This document shows, one piece after another, positions 1 to 7,980 of a stretch of 36,456 nucleotides of DNA. A model generated the notes under the pieces. The model searched no databases and was not told the DNA's origin. It was given only the letters and a program-made list of their open reading frames with translations. Every line of letters starts with the position of its first letter. Position 1 is the first letter of the stretch. The position numbers were made by a program, and so were the translations under genes. Origin of the DNA: SIG588 sp045597045 (GTDB lineage: Bacteria > Bacillota > Clostridia > Oscillospirales > Acutalibacteraceae); the NCBI GenBank assembly GCA_045597045.1, contig JAZODN010000083.1, positions 1 to 36,456 of the forward strand, read 5' to 3'.

Positions 1-854
1 AGGTTCTCACCGGAGTGTCTTTTAAGGCTGAGGGCGGAAAAGCTTTCGGTCTGCTCGGCAGAAACGGTGCCGGCAAAACCACGTCTATTCGAATCTTGAA
101 GGATGTGTTTCCTGCGAACAGTGGTGAAGTGCTGATTGACGGCCAGCCAATTGATTACAACAAAATCGGCATCGGCTATCTCCCCGAAGAAAGAGGTCTG
201 TACCCGAAGAAAATCATCATCGACCAGCTTACCTATTTTGCGGAGCTGAAAGGTATGAGCCGCAAAGAAGCGGTAAAGGCTATTGACTATTGGCTCGAAA
301 GACTTGGGATGACCGAATATCGTAATAAGAAACTCGAAACTCTTTCAAAGGGCAATCAGCAGAAGATTCAACTTATTACGGCTCTTGCCCACAACCCTGA
401 TATTGTTATTCTTGACGAGCCGTTCTCTGGTCTCGATCCCGTAAATGCAATGCTCTTAAAGGATGTGGTTAAGGAACAGATTGCGAAGGGCAAGATCGTT
501 CTGTTCTCCAGCCATCAGATGAGCTACATAGAAGAATTCTGTGACAGCATTGCGATCCTCAACAACGGCGTTGTTGCTCTGCACGGTGATTTGCACGATA
601 TCAAGCGCGACTATCCCCGTGACCGTTTGGTTGTAAAAACAGAAACACCCGATGCAATCATTGCTGATTTTGGCGCTTCCTGCACTGTTATGGATAACGG
701 TGATTTGAGGATTCGCTTAGGCTCACCCTCCGAAAAGAAAACTACTATGACTCGCCTTGTAGAAACCTATGATATTGATGAGGTAAAGGTCTTTGAACCT
801 TCCCTTAACGATATTTTCGTAGAATACGCAGGCGATGCCGCGCAGGAGGGCTAA
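1..854 (+). CDS. ABC transporter ATP-binding subunit, NatA/YhaQ type (5' partial)
   Basis: ATPase of an ABC-2 type exporter, acting at the inner face of the membrane with the permease that follows 3 nt later. Numbering from a GTG codon at 15, the Walker A loop GRNGAGKT is at residues 15-22, the Q-loop region YLPEERGLYPKK at 55-66, the signature LSKGNQQ at 110-116, Walker B VILDEP at 131-136 and an H-loop SSHQ near 167. The roughly 90 C-terminal residues are the accessory domain seen in NatA-like proteins. The frame stays open to the window edge and reads V-L-T-G-V-S-F upstream of the GTG, as expected inside the first strands of an ABC domain, so the true start lies outside the window. The gene is visibly more AT-rich than those after 2.8 kb. 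Family call is secure; the substrate (sodium, drug or peptide) is unknown. Confidence 0.93.
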   Translation, partial: VLTGVSFKAEGGKAFGLLGRNGAGKTTSIRILKDVFPANSGEVLIDGQPIDYNKIGIGYLPEERGLYPKKIIIDQLTYFAELKGMSRKEAVKAIDYWLERLGMTEYRNKKLETLSKGNQQKIQLITALAHNPDIVILDEPFSGLDPVNAMLLKDVVKEQIAKGKIVLFSSHQMSYIEEFCDSIAILNNGVVALHGDLHDIKRDYPRDRLVVKTETPDAIIADFGASCTVMDNGDLRIRLGSPSEKKTTMTRLVETYDIDEVKVFEPSLNDIFVEYAGDAAQEG

Positions 855-857
855 ACA

Positions 858-2099
858 ATGAAACAGTTTGGAAAAATATTTAAATTTGAACTGAAAAATT
901 ATGCTAAGAATAAAGCGTTTGTCGGCGTAACCATCTTTTTGATGGTTGTTATCGCTATTGTTATGTTCTTTCCTCGAATCACAGCATTGTTTGAATCAGA
1001 CGACACTTCTGATACCACCACAGACCTTTCCGTTATGCTCGTAAAGGCAGATGATCCTACGCAGGCGGATATGGTAAAAGAAATATTTGCCGCATCCTTT
1101 ACAGACTATGACGTGCAGATCACAGATGCAGAAAGCAGCGTAATCAAGGACAAGATCACTTCCGGTGATGTGGAGTGTGCTTTTGTAATGAACGGAGCTA
1201 CCACATTTACCTATTACGTTGATAATCTTTCGATGTACGATATGAACCCGGATATGGCAACCGGTGTGTTGCAACAGATCTATCAAATGAACGCTATGAT
1301 TAATGGCGGTATGTCAGCTGAAGATGCCGCAGGGGTTATGAGTATTCAGATTGATTCGCAAGTGGAAAGCCTTGGCAAAGACCAGATGCAAAATTTCTTC
1401 TATACCTACATTATGATTTTTGCTCTATATATGGTCATTCTGCTTTACGGTCAGATGGTTGCAATGAGTGTTGCGACCGAAAAAAGCTCACGTGCTATGG
1501 AGTTACTTATTACCAGCGCCAAGCCCATCAATATGATGTTTGGTAAGGTTTTGGCAGCTTGTATAGCAGGCCTTGTTCAGCTTGTTGCCGTTTTTGGCTC
1601 GGCACTGGTGTTCTACAATGTAAACAAGTCCTATTGGGGGGATAACGGAATCATTGATTCCATCTTTAATATTCCGCCTGAGTTGTTTGTGTATATGCTG
1701 GTGTTCTTCCTGCTTGGCTTCTTGATTTATGCGTTCCTTTATGGTGCAATTTCTTCTACGGTTTCAAAACTGGAAGATATCAATACTGCGGTTCAGCCGG
1801 TAACATTCCTGTTCCTGTTTGGCTTTATGGTGGTTATGTTCTCAATGAGCAGCGGAAGTGTGGACAATGTTTTGATGACAGTTTGTTCCTACATTCCGTT
1901 TACTTCGCCAATGGCAATGTTCACAAGAATTGCTATGAGCACTGTGCCTTGGTATGAGATTGCAATTTCCATTGGTATTTTAGTTGCATCTACCTTCGGA
2001 ATCGGAATTCTTTCTGCTAAGATCTACCGTGTAGGTGTCCTTATGTACGGAACTTCACCGAAAATCGGCAATATCATCAAGGCTGTATGGATGGCATAA
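858..2099 (+). CDS. ABC-2 type permease subunit, NatB/YhaP type
   Basis: Membrane partner of the preceding ATPase (413 aa). It has the classical layout: a short basic cytoplasmic N-terminus, TM1 around residues 19-40, an extracytoplasmic domain of about 140 residues, then a C-terminal block of roughly five membrane helices beginning near residue 184 (FYTYIMIFALYMVILLYG). The motif ATEKSSRAMELLITSAKP near 205-222 is the conserved cytoplasmic loop of NatB/YhaP proteins. The start follows GAGGAGGGC at 843-851 at normal spacing, and the gene lies 3 nt after the ATPase stop, so translation is probably coupled. Like the ATPase it is AT-rich relative to the rest of the window. Export of sodium, antibiotics or peptides is possible for this family; nothing here decides between them. 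Confidence 0.92.
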   Translation: MKQFGKIFKFELKNYAKNKAFVGVTIFLMVVIAIVMFFPRITALFESDDTSDTTTDLSVMLVKADDPTQADMVKEIFAASFTDYDVQITDAESSVIKDKITSGDVECAFVMNGATTFTYYVDNLSMYDMNPDMATGVLQQIYQMNAMINGGMSAEDAAGVMSIQIDSQVESLGKDQMQNFFYTYIMIFALYMVILLYGQMVAMSVATEKSSRAMELLITSAKPINMMFGKVLAACIAGLVQLVAVFGSALVFYNVNKSYWGDNGIIDSIFNIPPELFVYMLVFFLLGFLIYAFLYGAISSTVSKLEDINTAVQPVTFLFLFGFMVVMFSMSSGSVDNVLMTVCSYIPFTSPMAMFTRIAMSTVPWYEIAISIGILVASTFGIGILSAKIYRVGVLMYGTSPKIGNIIKAVWMA

Positions 2100-2110
2100 G
2101 GAGGTGCGTT

Positions 2111-2305
2111 GTGAATAAATGGCGTTTATTTTCTTCTATATTTCAAATCGTAGTCGGTGTTGCAGCAATTATTGCCTATGTGGTGATTGCTGTATCCGGT
2201 GAACCCCTTGGAAGATGGATAATTACTTTCCTGCTTGCCATCGTCTTTGTGATTCTTGGTGTTATTGGTATCGTAGATTGCAATAAAAATAAAGATGCTG
2301 AGTAA
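2111..2305 (+). CDS. small two-helix membrane protein of unknown function
   Basis: A 64-aa protein starting at GTG 2111. AAGGAGG at 2098-2104 sits 6 nt upstream; an in-frame ATG at 2087 lies inside the permease gene and lacks such a site. Two hydrophobic helices, about residues 6-27 and 34-56, are separated by a short SGEPLGRW loop, and the tail is charged (CNKNKDAE). It is directly downstream of the ABC permease with its Shine-Dalgarno overlapping the permease stop, so it is very likely the third gene of the exporter operon. No family is recognised; it might be an accessory or regulatory subunit. Confidence 0.7.
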   Translation: MNKWRLFSSIFQIVVGVAAIIAYVVIAVSGEPLGRWIITFLLAIVFVILGVIGIVDCNKNKDAE

Positions 2306-2508
2306 TAGAATTATAATTAAATCCGCAGTCTGACTAAAAGGGTTGGTTTTTTACCGATTTGTGATACTATTTTGATACTGAAATATGTAGAACCTTTAGA
2401 AATCAAACGTTCGTTCGCATACAAACCTCGGTTTTTAAGCTTTGAACGACTTGCTTTTCTCAATATTATTTGAATTTAAGCGAGTGGTAACAATACCAAA
2501 AGGCAGAC

Positions 2509-2555
2509 AAGTGCCCGGAAACCCCTTGGAAACAAAGGGCTTTCGGGCACTTTTT
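2509..2555 (+). terminator. probable rho-independent terminator at end of AT-rich segment
   Basis: AAGTGCCCG (2509-2517) pairs with CGGGCACTT (2544-2552), the stem continues imperfectly inwards, and a run of T follows. It may terminate the exporter operon or belong to the end of a mobile segment. Confidence 0.6.
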
Positions 2556-2730
2556 GATTTAACGGAAAAGACATGGCAACACCCGTTACAAAAGGAATCG
2601 TTGCAAGCGGTTGTGGCTGACAGTGTCATCGCAGTCGCAAAAGCAAGGGAAGAGGACGTATCGTTGTGCGCGCTGCCGAGCCGGAATCAGGTGCGGGCAG
2701 CGGAAGGCCTGTTGTGATGGTAGAACGCGC

Positions 2731-2769
2731 AAATCCACGGCGGCAGAATGTCGACTGCCGTGGATTTTC
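2731..2769 (+). terminator. rho-independent terminator upstream of the M42 peptidase gene
   Basis: A perfect 11-bp stem, AAATCCACGGC (2731-2741) with GCCGTGGATTT (2757-2767), followed by T. No intact gene precedes it on the plus strand, consistent with a truncated gene upstream. Confidence 0.65.
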
Positions 2770-2836
2770 ATCTGTGTGTTGAAACGTCGGGCAACCTGTG
2801 TTATACTGTCTGCATAGCAAGGGAGGAATCGTAACG

Positions 2837-3880
2837 ATGAACATGGATATGCACTATCTTTTGAAAGTGATGAAAACACTGCTTGACACCCCCAGCCCCG
2901 TGGGATATTACGAGAAAATGAAACCGGTGATCGAGGGGTTGGCGGCAGAACTGGGGTATACCGTCACGTATGATAACCGTGACACGGCGTATATCGCGGT
3001 GACAGGCGAGGACACGTCGAAAACGGTGTGCATCAGTGCGCACGCGGATACGCTCGGGTTTATGGTGCGCGGAATCAATGCCGACGGCACCCTGCGCACC
3101 CGTGCGCTCGGCGGTGTCAACTATGCCAATGTGGAGGGCGAAAATGTCACGGTGCACACGCGCGGCGGCAAGATCTACACGGGCATGTTGGTCTGCGCAC
3201 ACCATTCCTCCCACGCCTATGCCGACGCACGCACGCTCGAGCGCAACGACGATACCGTGTTTGTGCTGTTAGACGAGCCGATCAAAACAGCGGAAGAGGT
3301 GCGCACACTCGGTATTCGTCACGGGGATTACGTTTCGGTTGACCCACGCTTGACCGTGACCGAAAACGGCTATGTGAAATCTCGCTTCATCGACAACAAA
3401 GCGGCGATGGCCTGCTCGTTTGCTGCGCTGAAAGCGCTTGCCGACGAAGGCAGAAAGCCGCGGTACAACACCCTGTTTGCGTTCTCGTTTTACGAAGAGA
3501 TTGGGCTGGGCGGCATCGTCGTGCCGAACGAGGTTTCGGAATACGTGGCGGTGGACATCGCCATTCTCGGGCCGGATGCCGACGGCAGCGAGCAGACGGT
3601 CACCATTTGTGCGAAGGACGCTTCGATGCCCTACGATTATGCGCTGACAAATCGGTTGATTGCGGCGGCAGAGCGAGCCGACTGCGATTATGCGGTGGAT
3701 CTGTTCTTTCGTTACGGCTCCGATGCCGGCCAGGCGATCAAAGGGGGCAACAACGTGCGTGCGGCCGCCTTCGGCATGGGGGTGCATTCCAGCCACGGCG
3801 TGGAACGCACCCACCTTGCGGGCATTGAAAACACCGCGCGCTTAATGCTGGCGTATCTGTTGGAAGACGGCAACGAATAA
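2837..3880 (+). CDS. M42 family metallopeptidase
   Basis: A 347-aa cytosolic dinuclear-metal aminopeptidase of the M42 (glutamyl aminopeptidase / endoglucanase M) family. Starting at ATG 2837, which follows AAGGGAGGA at 2819-2827, the likely metal ligands and catalytic residues are H69 and D71 (SAHAD), D186 (RFIDNKAA), E220-E221 (FYEEIG), D240 (VAVDIAILG) and H317/H320 (GVHSSHGVERTH). All family signature blocks are present in order, so an active enzyme is expected. The block around ILGPDADGSEQTV resembles the M42 branch found beside osmoprotectant NAGGN synthesis genes, but no such genes are here. An in-frame GTG at 2798 would add 13 residues with no ribosome site. It appears monocistronic between the terminators at 2731 and 3942. 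Confidence 0.93.
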   Translation: MNMDMHYLLKVMKTLLDTPSPVGYYEKMKPVIEGLAAELGYTVTYDNRDTAYIAVTGEDTSKTVCISAHADTLGFMVRGINADGTLRTRALGGVNYANVEGENVTVHTRGGKIYTGMLVCAHHSSHAYADARTLERNDDTVFVLLDEPIKTAEEVRTLGIRHGDYVSVDPRLTVTENGYVKSRFIDNKAAMACSFAALKALADEGRKPRYNTLFAFSFYEEIGLGGIVVPNEVSEYVAVDIAILGPDADGSEQTVTICAKDASMPYDYALTNRLIAAAERADCDYAVDLFFRYGSDAGQAIKGGNNVRAAAFGMGVHSSHGVERTHLAGIENTARLMLAYLLEDGNE

Positions 3881-3941
3881 GGGCGGCGACCGTGTTTTCG
3901 CTGTGTGCCCCGTTCTCTGCAAGGCAAAAAGGGAAAACCGT

Positions 3942-3978
3942 AAAAACTGCTTGGAAGAGTATCCTCCAAGCAGTTTTT
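3942..3978. terminator. terminator downstream of the M42 peptidase gene
   Basis: A perfect 14-bp stem, AAAAACTGCTTGGA (3942-3955) with TCCAAGCAGTTTTT (3965-3978). The A and T tracts make it usable in both directions. Confidence 0.85.
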
Positions 3979-4103
3979 AATCGTTGTGTCCCGCATACAA
4001 ACAACAATCCTTTTCGTGCGAACGGAGGCTGCCGGCTGCACAGCTGTGAAAAACCGTTTTTTCACTATATCACGTTTTATCTTCGCTGACAAGCCGCTTT
4101 TCG

Positions 4104-4132
4104 TTGACACGCCGTTGCGTTGTCGCTATAAT
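4104..4132 (+). promoter_or_regulatory. sigma-A promoter for the aldo/keto reductase operon
   Basis: Exact consensus TTGACA (4104-4109), 17-nt spacer, TATAAT (4127-4132). The expected transcription start is near 4139, just before GGAGGTG at 4151-4157. Confidence 0.88.
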
Positions 4133-4161
4133 TGAGGTGTTACAACAAACGGAGGTGTGTT

Positions 4162-5322
4162 ATGGATTATCGAAAACTCGGCAACACCGGCATGACGGTG
4201 AGCGAAATATCGCTTGGATGCGAGCATCTGCAGGGTAAGGATTACGAGACGGTCAAAACGGTAATTGACGAGGCGCTTTCGGTCGGCATCAATTTCTTGG
4301 ATGTGTTTATGAGCGAGCCCAATGTGCGCAGCCACATCGGCAAGGCGCTGGTCGGTCGCCGCGAACAGGTGATCATCCAAGGGCACATCGGTGCTTGTTG
4401 GGTGGATGGGCAATACAAAGTCAGCCGCGATATCGCCGAATGTACGCAGGCGTTTAACGACCTGCTCGCGCGATTGCATACTGCATATATCGATGTCGGT
4501 TTTATCCATTTTGTGGATAAAATGACCGATTGGGACAGCCTGCCCGACAGTGAGTTGATGCGCTATGTGCTCTCCTTAAAGGAAAAAGGGGTGATCCGTG
4601 CGATCGGCATGAGCTCGCACGATCCCGTTACCGCCCGAAAAGCGGTGGAAAGCGGCCTGATCGACGTGCTGATGTTTTCACTCAATCCGGCCTACGATCT
4701 GGTGCCCAAAGAGCAGGATATGGTTGAGGTGTTTAACGAAGTGATCGAGGGGCGGCCGCAGGATTATTCCTCCTTCACCCTTGAAAATGCAAGAGCGCAG
4801 CTGTATCGCACTTGTGAGGAACGGGGTGTGGCCATCACGGTGATGAAAGCGTTGGCCATGGGTACCCTTCTTTCACGTGAGCGCTCGCCGTTGGGGGTGG
4901 CTATGAGCGAGGCGCAGTGCCTGCATTATGCGCTCACCCGTCCTGCTGTGGCGGCGGTGATGGTTGGTATGCAAACCGCTGAGGAGGTGCGCGCTGCAGC
5001 AGCGTATTATGACCTTGCGGAAAGCGAACGGGATCACAGCACCGTGCTTGGTGCGCTCGGCATGTTCAACGCGCAGGGGCTTTGCATGTATTGCAATCAC
5101 TGTTTGCCTTGCCCTGCGCATATCGACATTGCAGCGGTCAATAAGTATTTGGATTTAGTGGAGCTGGATCAACGTCCGGCCGACAGTGTGCAGGCGCATT
5201 ATGATGCGCTGGATGCCGCGGCCGGGGCCTGCGTTACCTGCGGCGCGTGTGAGGTGCGCTGTCCGTTCGGGGTGAAAGTGTGCGAGCGTATGCGGCGTGC
5301 CGTGACAACGTTTGGGAGGTGA
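4162..5322 (+). CDS. aldo/keto reductase-like oxidoreductase with C-terminal Fe-S domain
   Basis: A 386-aa protein of the COG1453-type family: an AKR TIM barrel (about 1-290) followed by a ferredoxin-like region (about 300-386). The start at ATG 4162 follows GGAGGTG; the longer frame from 4132 would start inside the -10 element and is excluded. Iron-sulfur cysteines are C308, C311, C314, C317 and C357, C360, C363, C367, the second group being a classical CxxCxxCxxxCP. In the barrel D47 and H116 match the AKR tetrad, but the usual Tyr (about position 50-52) and Lys (IIQGH, H75) are not present. As I recall this branch of the family, IIQGH at that position is common, so the change is probably not a recent loss. 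The substrate is unknown. A MATE gene follows within 7 nt. Confidence 0.9.
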   Translation: MDYRKLGNTGMTVSEISLGCEHLQGKDYETVKTVIDEALSVGINFLDVFMSEPNVRSHIGKALVGRREQVIIQGHIGACWVDGQYKVSRDIAECTQAFNDLLARLHTAYIDVGFIHFVDKMTDWDSLPDSELMRYVLSLKEKGVIRAIGMSSHDPVTARKAVESGLIDVLMFSLNPAYDLVPKEQDMVEVFNEVIEGRPQDYSSFTLENARAQLYRTCEERGVAITVMKALAMGTLLSRERSPLGVAMSEAQCLHYALTRPAVAAVMVGMQTAEEVRAAAAYYDLAESERDHSTVLGALGMFNAQGLCMYCNHCLPCPAHIDIAAVNKYLDLVELDQRPADSVQAHYDALDAAAGACVTCGACEVRCPFGVKVCERMRRAVTTFGR

Positions 5323-5328
5323 GGCGCC

Positions 5329-6747
5329 ATTAAAACCAAAACCGAAGAAATGTACGCTTCTATGCACCCGTGGCGGTTGCTTTTCGTTGTGGCGCTGCCC
5401 GGTATGATCAGCATGTTTGCCATGTCGGTATACAGCATTTTCGAAGGTGCGTTTATCGGTCACAAGTTGGGGGAAGAGGCGTTTGCGGCGATCAATATCG
5501 CCATGCCGCTGGTGATGATCAACTTCTCGCTGGCCGATTTGGTGGGCGTGGGCGCTTCGGCGCCGATCTCTGTTGCGTTGGGTCGCGAAGACTATGAAAC
5601 CGCGAACAACGCGTTCACTTGTGCGGTTATTTTGAACTTTATTGCCGCTGTTACGATGGGCGGTGTGATGTTTTTTGCGGCCGAGCCGTTGGCGCGCATG
5701 ATGGGTGCCAACGAGGCGTTGCTGCAAACGTCGGTGCGATATCTGCGCACGTATGCCTTGTGCAGCCCGATGTGCACCATCTTCTTTGCTATGGACAACT
5801 ATTTGCGCATCAGCGGTTACGTGAAAACCAGCATGGCGATCAACATTGGCTGCAACGTGTTGACGGTGGCTTTGCTGGTGCTGTTTTTGTTTGTGTGGAA
5901 TATGGACGTGGTGGGGTCGGCGATTGCCACCTGCGCCGCTATGGGTGCCGCGTCGATCGCGGCGCTGCTGCCGTTTTTGGCAAAGAAAACCCTGCTGCGG
6001 TTTGCAAGGCCGCGGCTTCGGCTGCCGCTTCTTAAGGAGATCGTGGCGTGCGGTTCGCCGATGTTTTTGAACAACATTGCCGGCCGTATCACCTCCGTTG
6101 CGATGAACGTTTCGCTGATGAAGGTGGGCGCTGAGTTGCTTGGCGAGGGCGGCGGTACCACCGCGGTGGCGGTGTATGCCGTGCTGATGTATGCCAGCGA
6201 TTTTTGCTGGCCGCTGTTATATGGCATTGCGGATTCGCTTTCGCCGGCCATTGGCTACAATTGGGGCGCCGAAAACTACCCCCGTGTAAAAGCTATTGCC
6301 AAACGTGGGTTTATCGGCACCGCGCTGGTGGGCTTGGTGTCCACCTCACTGTTGTTTTTCTTTCCGCACGCAGTGGCGTCTCTGTTTGCCAAAGCCGGCG
6401 ACGGACAACTGTTAGCGCTTTCGGCACGTGCGATTCGCCTGTTCTGCTTTGCTTATCTATTCCGTTGGTTTGCGGTATCTGCGCAAAGCTTTTTCACCGC
6501 CATCGAAAAGCCGGCACCGGCCACCCTCATGTCGGTTTCCATTGCGTTGGTGTTTCCACTCTTTTTTCTTGCGGCACTGTGGCCGCTGGGGTTGGATGGC
6601 ATTTGGCTGAATTTCGTCGGCGTTAATCTGTGCGGTGCGGCATTGGGCTTTGTGCTGCTGCTCCGCGTGCTCGGGGAAATGCGGCGGCGCCAGCGCGGCC
6701 GCGCGCAGCGAACCGCGGTAGAAAGAGAAGACGTGACGGCGTGTTAA
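5329..6747 (+). CDS. MATE family multidrug efflux transporter (MepA-like), apparent ATT start
   Basis: A 12-helix MATE exporter, probably expelling cationic drugs or metabolites with Na+ or H+. N-terminal features such as EEMYASMHPWRLLFVVALPGM and a two-fold six-helix layout fit the MepA/DinF group. The first in-frame ATG (5350) has no Shine-Dalgarno. Seven codons earlier an ATT at 5329 sits 9 nt after GGGAGG (5314-5319), and initiation there gives (M)KTKTEEMYASMHPW, which matches the usual KxKxEEMY opening of relatives. I therefore annotate ATT as the start (472 aa). A GTG at 5319 in another frame hits a stop at once. The gene is co-transcribed with the reductase and ends before a bidirectional terminator. 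Family very sure, start moderately so. Confidence 0.85.
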   Translation: MKTKTEEMYASMHPWRLLFVVALPGMISMFAMSVYSIFEGAFIGHKLGEEAFAAINIAMPLVMINFSLADLVGVGASAPISVALGREDYETANNAFTCAVILNFIAAVTMGGVMFFAAEPLARMMGANEALLQTSVRYLRTYALCSPMCTIFFAMDNYLRISGYVKTSMAINIGCNVLTVALLVLFLFVWNMDVVGSAIATCAAMGAASIAALLPFLAKKTLLRFARPRLRLPLLKEIVACGSPMFLNNIAGRITSVAMNVSLMKVGAELLGEGGGTTAVAVYAVLMYASDFCWPLLYGIADSLSPAIGYNWGAENYPRVKAIAKRGFIGTALVGLVSTSLLFFFPHAVASLFAKAGDGQLLALSARAIRLFCFAYLFRWFAVSAQSFFTAIEKPAPATLMSVSIALVFPLFFLAALWPLGLDGIWLNFVGVNLCGAALGFVLLLRVLGEMRRRQRGRAQRTAVEREDVTAC

Positions 6748-6759
6748 TAAAAAAAGGGG

Positions 6760-6794
6760 AAAGCGCCTGCTCTTGCTGAGAGCAGGCGCTTTTG
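6760..6794. terminator. bidirectional terminator between MATE gene and HTH/SHOCT gene
   Basis: AAAGCGCCTGCTCT (6760-6773) pairs perfectly with AGAGCAGGCGCTTT (6779-6792). It serves the convergent genes on both sides. Confidence 0.88.
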
Positions 6795-6796
6795 TG

Positions 6797-7471
6797 TTAA
6801 AGTTTAGCAATCAAACGGGTCTTGATTTCCAAAAACTCTTCGGGCGTCAGAATACCGGCGTCCAACAAGCGCTTTGCTTGGGCGATTTCATCTAACACGC
6901 CCGAACCTTTGGTGGAGGAAGGGGTGCTGTACGATTCTGCAGAGGGGGCAGCTTCGCTTTTTGGTGCAGCAGTGGCCTCTTCTGCTTTTTTGCAAGCGGT
7001 CTGTTCATCGGGGGGGAGTGGCTCTCCACCATTGGTCAACCGAATGGAATAGAGTTGATATTTTTTCTTTTTGGCCGCTTTGGCGATGCTGTATCCCAAT
7101 AGACCGACGCCGATTCCGGCCGGACCGGACAGCGCGGCAAGGGCGGTGCCTCCGGCGGCAGCGGCGATCCCGGCGGCAGCGGCGCTGCCTGCTGCTGCCG
7201 CGCTGAGTTTGGTGCCGGTGTTGTGATCTTCCTTGGGATCTTCGATTTTTTCGTAAGGAATGTTGTTGGCGGTCAGCCAGGTTTCCAGCGAGAGCAGATA
7301 GGCTCGGGGCGGAGTGTTGGCGAAGTCAACGATATCCTCTAATAAAATGGCGTTTCCTCCGCGCCCCAGCGAGCGTTCGGCTTTAATTTTTTCGGCTCGA
7401 ATCCACCGCCGGACGGTCTCCTCGTTTACGTTGAGCATTTTGGCGGTATCGGCTACGGTATATATCTTCAT
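6797..7471 (-). CDS. HTH (MerR/excisionase-like) - Gly/Ala hydrophobic module - SHOCT protein
   Basis: A 224-aa protein. Residues 1-52 form an excisionase-type helix-turn-helix (YTVADTAKMLNVNEETVRRWIRAEKI). Residues 88-135 are a Gly/Ala-rich hydrophobic stretch ending in KKKK, able to insert in or associate with membrane. Residues 190-224 (GVLDEIAQAKRLLDAGILTPEEFLEIKTRL) are a SHOCT domain, a short helical module found at termini of many proteins. The start is set at 7471 (GAGGTG just upstream) rather than nine codons earlier. It is transcribed away from the NERD gene from its own promoter (7504-7532). The combination suggests a regulator or sensor tied to the membrane. The target is unknown; the divergent NERD gene is the obvious candidate. 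Confidence 0.75.
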   Translation of the reverse strand: MKIYTVADTAKMLNVNEETVRRWIRAEKIKAERSLGRGGNAILLEDIVDFANTPPRAYLLSLETWLTANNIPYEKIEDPKEDHNTGTKLSAAAAGSAAAAGIAAAAGGTALAALSGPAGIGVGLLGYSIAKAAKKKKYQLYSIRLTNGGEPLPPDEQTACKKAEEATAAPKSEAAPSAESYSTPSSTKGSGVLDEIAQAKRLLDAGILTPEEFLEIKTRLIAKL

Positions 7472-7503
7472 AATACACCTCGTTGTTTTAATTTCCAAGT
7501 GCT

Positions 7504-7532
7504 ATCGTACACCAATAAGATGGATTTGTCAA
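7504..7532 (-). promoter_or_regulatory. promoter for the HTH/SHOCT gene
   Basis: On the minus strand TTGACA (7527-7532), 17-nt spacer, TACGAT (7504-7509). The expected start is near 7497, upstream of the ATG at 7471. Confidence 0.65.
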
Positions 7533-7689
7533 GTGTTTTCTGTGGCGCAGGCAAAAATTTTTGATGAACATACAGGAATCGCTAAAAAGCGCAGCAGAAA
7601 AAGCATGCGCAAAGTAGCATATAATCAAGGAAAAGAATCAAAAGGAGTAGCAATAATTGCAAAAAGTTTTAATTTTTTTTAAAAAACCC

Positions 7690-7718
7690 TTGACAAACGA
7701 GAAAAACCCGCGTATAAT
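7690..7718 (+). promoter_or_regulatory. sigma-A promoter for the NERD-protein gene
   Basis: Exact consensus TTGACA (7690-7695), 17-nt spacer, TATAAT (7713-7718). It lies about 260 nt upstream of the first clear start codon, leaving an unusually long leader. Confidence 0.88.
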
Positions 7719-7724
7719 CGCGAC

Positions 7725-7980
7725 ACAAGGATTGCTACGAAAGACAATGCCGTGGCATATCTTTATAAATTGCGGCGACATTGCCGCCCGCGGCGTTGCA
7801 AACCGCGTAAGTATCGCAACAGCGAACTTTCGGAGCTGATACAGAAAGGGCGCGCGAGCGACAAAGAGAACAACAAAGCCGATGGAAAGTATTCCTGCCG
7901 TCTAAACCGAAGAGCAACCATAAAAACAAAAAAGCAGAAAAGATGTTCACGAAAAAACAAATTTTAAAGGAGAAAGAAAC
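7725..7980 (+). promoter_or_regulatory. long 5' leader of the NERD-protein mRNA, function unknown
   Basis: About 255 nt separate the expected transcription start from ATG 7981. Short hairpins are visible, for example GCGGC/GCCGC and CGCGG/CCGCG around 7770-7820, and ATGCCGTGGCAT near 7747-7758. A 71-codon Arg/Lys-rich frame from GTG 7752 exists but has no ribosome site, so I do not call it a gene. I recognise no known riboswitch. It could be a structured regulatory leader or contain a small RNA. Confidence 0.4.

Larger units (their letters stand above)
2306..2836. other. intergenic junction between AT-rich segment and GC-rich chromosome
   Basis: About 530 nt with no convincing gene. From 2306 to about 2570 the sequence is AT-rich like the exporter operon. 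It contains a direct repeat TGATACT at 2362-2368 and 2373-2379, one helical turn apart, and a strong hairpin at 2509-2555. From about 2573 composition switches to the GC-rich style of the rest of the window. A frame ending at TGA 2715-2717 and followed by a perfect terminator at 2731-2769 could be the 3' remnant of a disrupted gene, but its peptide is not recognised. The layout suggests a segment boundary. Confidence 0.4.

Noticed and set aside
2442..2717. 91-codon frame in the junction region
   Set aside because: It runs through the hairpin at 2509-2555 and changes composition midway; at most its end is a gene remnant.
7752..7967. 71-codon basic frame in the NERD leader
   Set aside because: GTG start without ribosome site and a composition unlike a real protein; kept only as leader sequence.
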